Positions 1 to 5,810 of a stretch of DNA of 6,341 bases are shown here, piece by piece. The position numbers and the translations under genes are program-made. The notes under the pieces were generated by a model. The model was given only the letters and a program-made list of their open reading frames with translations. It did not search any database and was not told the DNA's origin. The DNA is from JBGTNQ01 sp038212375 (lineage in GTDB: Bacteria; Patescibacteriota; Minisyncoccia; Phycocordibacterales; Zambryskibacteraceae): NCBI GenBank assembly GCA_038212375.1, contig JBBQUO010000031.1:1-6341 (forward strand), in the 5' to 3' direction. Position 1 is the first letter of the stretch. Each line of letters begins with the position of its first letter.

Positions 1-46
1 ATTTATGTATAAAAGTCAATAGCTCTAAAAAAGGCTAGAAATAACG

Positions 47-622
47 CTAAAACGGCAGTGTGTGAGTCATCACGGAATCCTGCTTTTCTTCCCAATGTTC
101 TGTCTTGAGTGGAATAATATTGAGTTCTCCACCCTCTTTAAATATCAGTTTGTTGTTCGTGCGAGCATACTCATAGATGTCTTTCGTAATTTTCACATCA
201 TCTGTACAGTATTTAATTACTTTGTCATATTCACCATTTCTCCACCAGGTTACCGCATCGAGTCCGTGACCCGACTTATTGATACCAAGAGTACCTTCTG
301 CAATCTGGTCAAGTTTCATGCGACGGCCATAGCTTGCTTTGATTTCTTTGAGAATGTCCAAGCTTTTTATCTTCGTGAGATCTCCAGAGTAATATTTGTT
401 CAGAAGTGGAATATCAAAATGATCTGAGTTAAAGCCTATCAGCATGTCTGCACTTTCGAGAATGGGCCACAGATTTGCAAGATCTTTTTGCATGAAAGAT
501 TCATACACATCTCGATCGTAATCGTAGATACAGATAACCGAAAGATCGAGGTCTGCAGCATTATTGGATCCGACTTCGGAAAATATATTTGAGGTTTCGA
601 TATCGAAAACGATCTTTTTCAT
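47..622 (-). CDS. DEDDy-type 3'-5' exonuclease-like protein (ribonuclease H-like fold)
   Basis: Predicted 191-residue single-domain nuclease of the DEDD (RNase H-like) superfamily. The ExoI motif is near the N-terminus (FDIET, D7 and E9), ExoII is GFNSDHFD at 63-70 (N65, D70), and ExoIII is YCTDD at 138-142, fitting the YxxxD pattern of the DEDDy subgroup. These acidic residues would bind two metal ions and hydrolyse 3' ends of DNA or RNA. There is no polymerase, helicase or other extra domain, and no signal peptide or membrane segment, so the protein should be cytosolic. The last 25 or so residues fall outside the catalytic core and look poorly ordered. The start is the ATG directly before KKIVFDIET, because the catalytic strand begins there. 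It lies 38 bases downstream of hisS on the same strand and is probably co-transcribed with it, although a TGTAAT hexamer 5 bases before the ATG could be its own -10. Family membership is fairly certain; the substrate cannot be told from sequence. Confidence 0.85.
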   Translation of the reverse strand: MKKIVFDIETSNIFSEVGSNNAADLDLSVICIYDYDRDVYESFMQKDLANLWPILESADMLIGFNSDHFDIPLLNKYYSGDLTKIKSLDILKEIKASYGRRMKLDQIAEGTLGINKSGHGLDAVTWWRNGEYDKVIKYCTDDVKITKDIYEYARTNNKLIFKEGGELNIIPLKTEHWEEKQDSVMTHTLPF

Positions 623-660
623 GCGGAATTACATTACGAATAATAGATACCGAAGAATGC

Positions 661-1941
661 CTAAGATTGGATACTCCTCACAATATCATCAAAAGAAAGA
701 GAAGAAGTTTCTTCGGTTGTTAGGTCTTTGAAGGTATACACTTTTTTTGATAGCTCATCTTCACCAACGAAGATTATATATTTTACACCTTGTTTGAGTG
801 TGTTTTTGATAACGTCAGCAGGTTTTTTTGCGCCAATCGTAACAGCGACATTGAGCCCCTTACTTCTGAAGCTTTGTGCAAGGATTGCCACTTCATTTTC
901 ATCAACTGCACCTATGGTTGCAAGTACCGCACCCACTTCTGATCGATATGCTGGAAGTAGGTTGTGGGTACGAAGGAAATCAGCCAGAGTGACGTCTCCC
1001 ATACCAAAGCCGACTGCAGGGACAGAGTCATTGCCAAACAATTCAAGGAGATTGTCGTAGCGCCCGCCTCCAAATAGTGATCGATTGTTTTCTGGGTGAG
1101 TATCGAAGACTTCGAACACAATGTCGGTGTAGTAGTCGAACCCGCGCATTAAGGTAGGGGTAAAAATTACATTTTTTATTCCAAGCTGATCTAATGATGT
1201 AATAACGGAAAGAATAGTTTTGACTGTTTCGTGATCTTCACCGATGCGTTCTAGAAGTTTTTGGTTTGAACTAAGAAGCGCGACCAATTCTTTTGCATTA
1301 TCACCGATGAGTTCTTCGACACCTGAGAGGAAATCTTCAGCAGAAACCTTTTCTTTTTTGTCGATGAGCTTTGAAAGTGTGTAGGACTTTTCTTCTGAGA
1401 TGTTGAAGAGCTCGAATAGTTCCTTGAGGAGTTTGCGAGAGTTAATAAGAATAGAATAATCAGCATCATGCGCACCAAAGCCTTGCATAATTGCGTTTGC
1501 AACAGAGATAATTTCTACTTCTGCCGAAAGACCAGTAATACCAAAAACATCTACATTGAGCTGATAGTGCTCGCGTAGTCTCCCGCGTTGAGGATTTTCG
1601 TATCGAAAGAGATTTGGGATTGAATACCATCTGAGGGGAAACCCAAGGTCACGACGACGACCGGCTACCATGCGTGCGACGGTAGGGGTCATCTCTGGTC
1701 TGAGGGTTACTTCTCGGTTTCCACGATCAGTAAATGTATAGGTTTGTTCGTTTACGATCTCTTGGCCACTTTTTGCCTTGTAAAGTTCTGCGGGTTCGAG
1801 GATAGAGGCTGTGTATTCCACATATCCATACGACTCCACCGCTTTTCTCATAGTCTCGAACATATACTTTTCGAGCCACATGTCTTCTGGGTAAAAATCG
1901 CGAACTCCTTTGTAAGGAGATGTGTCAAGTTTGTTGCTCAT
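661..1941 (-). CDS. hisS: Histidyl-tRNA synthetase (HisRS)
   Basis: Class II aminoacyl-tRNA synthetase that activates histidine with ATP and loads it on tRNA-His in the cytoplasm. At 426 residues it has the usual full bacterial length. In order: an N-terminal KGVRDFYPED (11-20), the TLRPEMTP segment (79-86) that helps bind substrates, motif 2 with the class II arginine around FRYENPQRGRLREHYQ (112-127), an inserted helical region (about 170-245), the HisRS-specific histidine-binding motif RGFDYYTD (266-273), GGGRYDNL (291-298), motif 3 around VGFGMGDV (310-317), and a C-terminal anticodon-binding domain (about 335-426). All catalytic motifs look intact. The start ATG gives the normal N-terminus. 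No Shine-Dalgarno is visible before it; the leader would be only about 13 bases if the promoter at 1961-1988 is correct. The gene is divergent from truB and is followed by the nuclease gene on the same strand. Confidence 0.98.
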   Translation of the reverse strand: MSNKLDTSPYKGVRDFYPEDMWLEKYMFETMRKAVESYGYVEYTASILEPAELYKAKSGQEIVNEQTYTFTDRGNREVTLRPEMTPTVARMVAGRRRDLGFPLRWYSIPNLFRYENPQRGRLREHYQLNVDVFGITGLSAEVEIISVANAIMQGFGAHDADYSILINSRKLLKELFELFNISEEKSYTLSKLIDKKEKVSAEDFLSGVEELIGDNAKELVALLSSNQKLLERIGEDHETVKTILSVITSLDQLGIKNVIFTPTLMRGFDYYTDIVFEVFDTHPENNRSLFGGGRYDNLLELFGNDSVPAVGFGMGDVTLADFLRTHNLLPAYRSEVGAVLATIGAVDENEVAILAQSFRSKGLNVAVTIGAKKPADVIKNTLKQGVKYIIFVGEDELSKKVYTFKDLTTEETSSLSFDDIVRSIQS

Positions 1942-1956
1942 GATGGGATATTTCTA

Positions 1957-1965
1957 TGCTATTGT
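1957..1965 (+). promoter_or_regulatory. Candidate truB extended -10
   Basis: TGC followed by TATTGT (1960-1965) forms an extended -10 element about 8 bases before the truB ATG at 1974. Transcription from it would begin at about 1972, giving a leaderless or nearly leaderless truB mRNA. A second reading is TTGTTG (1931-1936), 18 bases, TATGCT (1955-1960), starting near 1967. No good -35 fits the first reading. Inferred from sequence match only. Confidence 0.35.
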
Positions 1966-1988
1966 ATCAAATTATGGCTCCAAAACAA
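1961..1988 (-). promoter_or_regulatory. Candidate hisS promoter with extended -10
   Basis: Reading the minus strand, TTGTTT (1988-1983) is separated by 16 bases from TACAAT (1966-1961). TACAAT is preceded by TGA, giving an extended -10. Transcription would start near 1954, leaving a leader of about 13 bases before the hisS ATG at 1941. The sequence match is seen; promoter activity is inferred. It lies inside the 5' end of truB and overlaps the candidate truB -10. Confidence 0.5.
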
Positions 1989-2756
1989 GAAATATGGCCA
2001 GTAGAAAAGCACGTCGGTGAGACCTTGAGTGACCTTATTTCTCGCTTCACGTTTGACCATCCAGAATTTCTTGGAGAGAGTATTACCTATGCGGGAAGAC
2101 TTGATCCAATGGCAGAGGGGATCGTTATTCTTCTTGTTGGTGACGCAGTACACAAAAAAGAATCGTTTTTAGATTTGTCGAAAGAATATGTATTTGAGGT
2201 GTTGTGGGGGTTGGAGACTGATACGTATGATAGCCTGGGAAAGATAGAAAGTATCAGGACTACAAAAAAACTCGATCAAAATTTTATACGCGATAGTGCC
2301 GAGAGATTTGTCGGTACACGAACGCAGGCATATCCACCATATTCCTCAAAACCTATAGATGGAAAGCCACTCTTTCAGTGGGCAAGAGAAGGAAGAATAC
2401 AGGAAGTCGATATTCCGAATCGTGAGGTGGAAATATATTCGCTTGATATCATTTCGCATGATGAGATTTCGCCGACCGCTCTTTTGAAGAAAATACAGGA
2501 AAATATTTTGAAAGTTCACGGAGATTTTCGGCAAGAAGAGATCCTGAGTATTTGGCAAGAGAATATGAAACTTATTGAGCAAGATTTTTTTGTTACAACT
2601 ATGAAGGCAGTAGTTTCGAGTGGAACATATGTAAGGTCACTGTGTTATGAGATGGGAAAAGTTGCAGGTGGGGGAGCCATAGCGCTTTCTATAAAGCGTA
2701 CAAGGGTGGGTGAATTTTCGGCGGGTTCCGTGCCGAAAATTCATGTCGCAACATAG
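1974..2756 (+). CDS. truB: tRNA pseudouridine(55) synthase TruB
   Basis: Isomerises uridine 55 in the T-arm of tRNAs to pseudouridine. With the ATG at 1974 the protein is 260 residues. The catalytic motif is YAGRLDPMAEG (39-49), with D44 as the expected nucleophile. It is followed by the family motifs ETDTYDSLG (81-89), PPYSSKPIDGKPL (121-133), SSGTYVRSL (215-223) and RTRVGEF (242-248). An extra helical stretch (about 165-205) separates the core strands. The protein stops right after RTRVGEF plus a short tail, so the C-terminal PUA domain of longer TruBs is absent. Near the N-terminus the usual KPxGxTS is replaced by KHVGETL. An in-frame ATG at 1956 would add only MLLYQI. I prefer 1974 because the upstream ATG sits inside the promoter-like sequence. 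No Shine-Dalgarno precedes either start. Divergent from hisS. The last codons carry a strong inverted repeat. Confidence 0.93.
   Translation: MAPKQEIWPVEKHVGETLSDLISRFTFDHPEFLGESITYAGRLDPMAEGIVILLVGDAVHKKESFLDLSKEYVFEVLWGLETDTYDSLGKIESIRTTKKLDQNFIRDSAERFVGTRTQAYPPYSSKPIDGKPLFQWAREGRIQEVDIPNREVEIYSLDIISHDEISPTALLKKIQENILKVHGDFRQEEILSIWQENMKLIEQDFFVTTMKAVVSSGTYVRSLCYEMGKVAGGGAIALSIKRTRVGEFSAGSVPKIHVAT
2711..2743. repeat. Perfect 12-bp inverted repeat inside the 3' end of truB
   Basis: TGAATTTTCGGC (2711-2722) and GCCGAAAATTCA (2732-2743) are exact reverse complements around a 9-base loop. The structure lies within the last coding residues of truB and ends 10 bases before its stop codon. No run of T follows on the plus strand, so it is not a standard intrinsic terminator. 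On the mRNA it would form a stable hairpin that could protect the 3' end or slow ribosomes. Its function is unknown. Confidence 0.8.
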
Positions 2757-2788
2757 TTGAGACTAATTTTGGTTGCACTTTAATTTAA

Positions 2789-2818
2789 TTGACTAAAAAT
2801 AGATAGCTATGGCATACT
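2789..2818 (+). promoter_or_regulatory. Candidate cmk promoter
   Basis: TTGACT (2789-2794, five of six consensus bases) is separated by 18 bases from CATACT (2813-2818). TG at 2810-2811 is correctly placed for an extended -10. Transcription would begin near 2825, leaving a leader of about 50 bases before the cmk ATG. It lies in the 121-base gap between truB and cmk, which holds no other gene or clear structure. Inferred from sequence match only. Confidence 0.45.
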
Positions 2819-2864
2819 CTCTCTTTAGGAACCTTCCCCGAATTTCTACCTGATCTTTCACACT

Positions 2865-2870
2865 GGAGAA
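2865..2870 (+). promoter_or_regulatory. Shine-Dalgarno site of cmk
   Basis: GGAGAA, with nine bases between GGAG and the ATG at 2878. It is the only clear Shine-Dalgarno in the window and fixes the cmk start, including its unusual N-terminal extension. Confidence 0.65.
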
Positions 2871-2877
2871 CGTACTC

Positions 2878-3579
2878 ATGGGTCACTCTGAATTGCTGTT
2901 ACAGACGCAAGTTTTTCTCAAACCAGATCACAAGCGCATTATTGCGATTGACGGTCCAGCTTGCGTAGGGAAGTTTACAACCGCGTCACGACTTGCTACA
3001 GAACTTAGCCTCACACATGTCGACAGTGGTGCGATCTATAGAGCAGTAACAAAGCTCGTCTGCGATCGAGGTATCAACGTAGAGGATTTGAGCGAAGATA
3101 ATTGTTACAGGATGGCAGAACTCGCAGCGCACGTGAGTCCTTTGATGTTGCTCGACCCAATGCTTCATAGTGATGAAGTCGATTCTAAGGTTCCGAAAGT
3201 TGCACGAATAAAACAAGTTCGCTCAAAAGTTAATTGCTTTCAGTATTGGTTTGCGAATCAGAATCCTCGAGGTTCAGTTGTTGAGGGTCGAGACATTGCT
3301 ACCAAAGTGTTTCCTGAAGCCGATATCAAGATTTTTCTTACCGCATCCGTATCGGCACGCGCAACAAGACAACTTGCTGATACCAAAAGGCGGACGGATC
3401 TTACCTTCGAACAGGCGTGTAGAACCATCGCAGAGCGTGATCACATCGACAAAACAAGAAAAGTTGATCCGCTGGTAGTTCACCCAGAAGCTTTTGTAGT
3501 GGATAATTCAAACATGGTACCCGATGAAGTTCACGATCTGATTTTGCGTCACATCGGAAGTAAGTTTCCGAACTTTTGA
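2878..3579 (+). CDS. cmk: Cytidylate kinase, divergent
   Basis: Phosphorylates CMP and dCMP with ATP, feeding CTP and dCTP pools in the cytoplasm. 233 residues, slightly longer at the N-terminus than E. coli Cmk (about 20 residues before the first strand, against roughly seven). Family signs in order: IAIDGPACVGKFT (22-34, P-loop), VDSGAIYR (48-55), VVEGRD (134-139), FPEADIKIFLTAS (145-157) and ERDHIDKTR (186-194). By eye the CMP-binding residues of the E. coli enzyme are mostly kept: S50, R55, R115, R138, D139, R187, D191 and R194. Two oddities stand out. The P-loop has Phe33 where the family has Gly or Ser (GKGT or GKST). The segment around 100-116 seems several residues shorter than usual and lacks the IRT arginine. 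The start is supported by GGAGAA upstream. cmk converges on typA across a shared terminator. Family assignment is firm; full catalytic activity is likely but less certain. Confidence 0.9.
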   Translation: MGHSELLLQTQVFLKPDHKRIIAIDGPACVGKFTTASRLATELSLTHVDSGAIYRAVTKLVCDRGINVEDLSEDNCYRMAELAAHVSPLMLLDPMLHSDEVDSKVPKVARIKQVRSKVNCFQYWFANQNPRGSVVEGRDIATKVFPEADIKIFLTASVSARATRQLADTKRRTDLTFEQACRTIAERDHIDKTRKVDPLVVHPEAFVVDNSNMVPDEVHDLILRHIGSKFPNF

Positions 3580-3594
3580 AATTCTCCAGAAAAC

Positions 3595-3625
3595 AAACCG
3601 CCCATTCGAGAGAATGGGCGGTTTT
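3595..3625. terminator. Bidirectional intrinsic terminator between cmk and typA
   Basis: A perfect 13-bp stem (AAACCGCCCATTC at 3595-3607, GAATGGGCGGTTT at 3612-3624) with a GAGA tetraloop. On the plus strand it is followed by one more T (GGTTTTC), and on the minus strand by TTTGTTTTC. It sits in the 60-base gap between the convergent stop codons of cmk and typA, so it can end both transcripts. The T tracts are short, so efficiency is uncertain. Confidence 0.9.
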
Positions 3626-3639
3626 CACTATTTGGTCAC

Positions 3640-5436
3640 TTACTTTCTCATTGATTTCGTGCGGGCAGTTTCGGTAAGGAATTGCTTTCGAAGTCGAACA
3701 CTTTTTGGAGTGATTTCGATATACTCATCCTCACTCATTACTTCCATTGCGTTTTCAATGGTGAGTTTCAGTGATGGTGCAAGATAGACACTACCATCAG
3801 ACCCTGATGCACGCATGTTAGTGAGTTGCTTGCCTTTGGTTGGGTTTACATACATGTCCTCTCCCTTCGTTACGTTTCCTACTACTTGACCTTCATAAAT
3901 TTCTTGAGCAGGATCAACATAGAGAATTCCACGTTGCTGAAGAGTGTCGAGCGAAAAGGCAAGCACCTTTCCAGACATCATTGAAATCATTGAGCCGTAA
4001 TGCTGTTTTTTGATTTCTCCAGAATAATCTTTGAAGCCGATGAATCGAGTTGAAAGAATCCCGAGACCTTTAGTATCTACGATAAATTGACCACGATATC
4101 CAAGGAGTCCACGAGTTGGGATTTCAAAAATGAGACGACTTGTAGAATTCTGCTCTTTGATGATATTCATGAGAGCTCCACGTTTTTCGGTAAGTTTACC
4201 AATAATAGCTCCTTCAAATTCTTCAGGAACATCGATAATTACTTCTTCGTATGGTTCTAGTTTCTTGCCATTTTCTTCTTTGAAAATAACTTGTGGCTGA
4301 GAAACCTGAAGTTCGTAACCCTCACGACGCATGTTTTCAAGGAGAATCGCAATATGGAGCTCTCCGCGACCGTACACAAGGAAGTTGTCTCCAGAATCAA
4401 AATCAACTTTGAGCCCTACGTTTATTTCAAGTTCTTTTTCAAGGCGCTCACGGATCTGGCGGCCAGTAACAAATTTTCCTTCTTTCCCTGCAAAAGGAGA
4501 GTCGTTTACGAGGAAGTTAAGGGAAATAGTAGGCTCATCAACGGTAATTGCTGGAAGAGGGCTACCTTTTTCAGTGCCAACAAGAGTTTCTCCGATGAAA
4601 ATATCTGAAATACCTGCGACCATTACAATGTCTCCTGCATCAGCTTGCATAACGTCCTTGCGAGCAATACCTTCGAAGGTAAAGAGTTTGGTAATTTTCC
4701 CTGTATACGATTCACCGTTTGGTTTTTTAATCCAAAGATTTTGACCAACCATAATACTGCCTTCATATATTCTGCAGATTGCGAGTCGTCCAAGGAAGTT
4801 GTCATATGCTAGGTTAAATACTTGTGCTGAAAGGAGATCTGCTTTTCCTGCTGAGTGTGCAGACGAAGCTGGAGGGACTTGTTCGAGTACTACGTCGAGA
4901 ATCGGCGTAAGATCCTTCATTTCATCGCTCATATTTCGCTTCGCTACGCCGTCACGTCCGATCGCATATACTGTCGTAAAGTCTAGCTGCTCGTCATTTG
5001 CGCCAAGTTCGAGAAAGAGTTCGAGTACCATTTCGTGAACCACTTCAGGACGCGCTGCTGGTTTGTCGATCTTGTTTACTACAACAATAGGTTTGAGACC
5101 AAGTTCGAGAGATTTCTTTAGTACGAAACGTGTCTGAGGCATCGGTCCTTCTTGGGCATCTACTACGAGAAGCACGGTGTCGATAGAGCGAAGAACTCGC
5201 TCTACTTCGGATCCGAAGTCAGAGTGTCCTGGGGTGTCCACAATGTTGATCTTCGTGTCTTTGTAATTTACGGAAGTATTCTTTGCATAAATGGTAATAC
5301 CACGCTCTTGTTCAAGGGCGTTTGAGTCCATACTTACTCCTTCAGCAACTTGCCCCGTTTGACGCATAAGTGCATCAGTAAGGGTAGTTTTGCCGTGGTC
5401 CACGTGGGCGATGATCGCAATATTTCGTATTTCCAT
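3640..5436 (-). CDS. typA: Ribosome-associated GTPase TypA/BipA
   Basis: Translational GTPase related to EF-G and LepA. It binds the ribosome and is linked to ribosome assembly and stress or cold adaptation in other bacteria. 598 residues, near the family's roughly 600-615. The G domain has G1 AHVDHGKTTL (10-19), G2 RGITI (45-49), G3 DTPGHSDFG (67-75), G4 NKID (121-124) and a loose G5 around VYAIGRDG (156-163). The family phrase ERGITIYAKNTSV is present. Domain II, the EF-G-like domains III and V (PYEEVIIDVPEEFEGAIIGKL, FEIPTRGLLGYRGQF) and the TypA-specific C-terminal domain (RASGSDGSVYLAP region, then IEITPKSVRLRK) are complete. The start is the ATG at 5436, which matches the usual MxxxIRNIAIIAHVDHGKT N-terminus. 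The frame is open upstream to 5520, but that stretch overlaps a good promoter. No Shine-Dalgarno is seen. Convergent with cmk. Confidence 0.97.
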   Translation of the reverse strand: MEIRNIAIIAHVDHGKTTLTDALMRQTGQVAEGVSMDSNALEQERGITIYAKNTSVNYKDTKINIVDTPGHSDFGSEVERVLRSIDTVLLVVDAQEGPMPQTRFVLKKSLELGLKPIVVVNKIDKPAARPEVVHEMVLELFLELGANDEQLDFTTVYAIGRDGVAKRNMSDEMKDLTPILDVVLEQVPPASSAHSAGKADLLSAQVFNLAYDNFLGRLAICRIYEGSIMVGQNLWIKKPNGESYTGKITKLFTFEGIARKDVMQADAGDIVMVAGISDIFIGETLVGTEKGSPLPAITVDEPTISLNFLVNDSPFAGKEGKFVTGRQIRERLEKELEINVGLKVDFDSGDNFLVYGRGELHIAILLENMRREGYELQVSQPQVIFKEENGKKLEPYEEVIIDVPEEFEGAIIGKLTEKRGALMNIIKEQNSTSRLIFEIPTRGLLGYRGQFIVDTKGLGILSTRFIGFKDYSGEIKKQHYGSMISMMSGKVLAFSLDTLQQRGILYVDPAQEIYEGQVVGNVTKGEDMYVNPTKGKQLTNMRASGSDGSVYLAPSLKLTIENAMEVMSEDEYIEITPKSVRLRKQFLTETARTKSMRK

Positions 5437-5467
5437 AGATGTTATTTTAGTAGAAAAGTGAAAGGCA

Positions 5468-5496
5468 ATTAAAGCAAAAAAAAGCGATTGAGTCAA
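5468..5496 (-). promoter_or_regulatory. Candidate typA promoter (sigma-70 type, extended -10)
   Basis: Reading the minus strand, TTGACT (5496-5491) is followed by a 17-base spacer and TTTAAT (5473-5468), with TGC directly before it as an extended -10. The spacer contains a run of eight T. Transcription would start near 5461, giving an AT-rich leader of about 25 bases with no Shine-Dalgarno before the ATG at 5436. This is the best promoter match in the window, and it argues against the upstream in-frame typA starts. A weak 5-bp hairpin (GATTG and CAATC, 5486-5498) overlaps the -35. Confidence 0.6.
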
Positions 5497-5555
5497 TCTC
5501 TTCATAGGGAGAGATCTCATCCACAGGCAGCGTTTTTCTGCATATGGTCGCGGTG

Positions 5556-5561
5556 TATACT
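5556..5561 (+). promoter_or_regulatory. Candidate -10 of the small membrane protein operon
   Basis: TATACT matches the -10 consensus at five of six bases. It is placed so that transcription would start at about 5568, the first base of the preferred ATG of the small protein. The -35 region (TTTTTC, 5533-5538) is poor. If real, the message would be leaderless. Confidence 0.35.
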
Positions 5562-5567
5562 ATTGAT

Positions 5568-5807
5568 ATGGATTATGCTCAAAACCTCCTTCTTACCTCT
5601 GATGTGCATTTTACAATAATGCCATGGATGCTCTGGTCAGGATTCGCGCTATTCATACTCATGTATCTCTGTCTGTCCGCAGTCCTTTATTATCACTGGA
5701 TTGTATATGGAATGAGGGCTCATGGCATATTGATAGCAGAAATTATTTTTCCATTTGGTTCAGCCCTTTTTGTATACATTGCTTGTATTGGTCTCGGTAT
5801 TTTTTAA
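5568..5807 (+). CDS. Small two-helix membrane protein of unknown function
   Basis: I do not recognise this protein. It is 79 residues from the ATG at 5568, or 87 from an in-frame ATG at 5544. I prefer 5568 because a TATACT -10 lies seven bases upstream; neither start has a Shine-Dalgarno. Two hydrophobic segments are clear, at about residues 20-42 (rich in Leu, Phe, Met and aromatics) and about 53-77. They are joined by a short loop with the basic pair around GMRAHG (48-53), and the N-terminal 18 residues are polar. By the positive-inside rule the loop should face the cytoplasm, with both ends outside. There is no catalytic or metal-binding motif. Only three bases separate its TAA from the ATG of the PH-domain membrane protein, so the two are very probably translated from one message and may act together at the membrane. 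It is divergent from typA. Confidence 0.7.
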   Translation: MDYAQNLLLTSDVHFTIMPWMLWSGFALFILMYLCLSAVLYYHWIVYGMRAHGILIAEIIFPFGSALFVYIACIGLGIF

Positions 5808-5810
5808 TCT

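Noticed and set aside
1..46. Possible terminator after the nuclease gene (TAGC/GCTA with a T run on the minus strand)
   Set aside because: The stem is only four to five pairs and the T run lies in the loop rather than after the stem. I see nothing else in these 46 bases.
62..427. 121-codon open frame on the plus strand opposite the nuclease gene
   Set aside because: It is antisense to a gene with intact catalytic motifs, and its translation has no recognisable domain.
595..608. Perfect 14-bp palindrome TTTCGATATCGAAA just inside the nuclease gene, a possible operator
   Set aside because: It encodes the required catalytic residues FDIE, and a palindrome of this length is expected about once in two or three windows of this size by chance.
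4331..4744. 137-codon open frame on the plus strand opposite typA
   Set aside because: It lies wholly within well-conserved typA coding sequence and its Ser/Arg-rich translation is typical of an antisense shadow frame.
5444..5449. TAAAAT on the minus strand as a -10 giving a leaderless typA message
   Set aside because: It lacks a good -35 and extended -10, while a much better promoter lies 24 bases further upstream.
5486..5498. GATTG-ACT-CAATC hairpin followed by eight T on the minus strand, as an intrinsic terminator or attenuator
   Set aside because: The stem is five mostly AT pairs, too weak, and the same bases are better explained as the -35 and spacer of the typA promoter.
5437..5520. 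N-terminal extension of TypA resembling a signal peptide (MKRLTQSLFFALIAFHFS)
   Set aside because: TypA is cytosolic and normally starts a few residues before IRNIAIIAHVDHGKT. The extension overlaps a strong promoter sequence and has no ribosome binding site, so the hydrophobic run is probably chance translation of the T-rich spacer.
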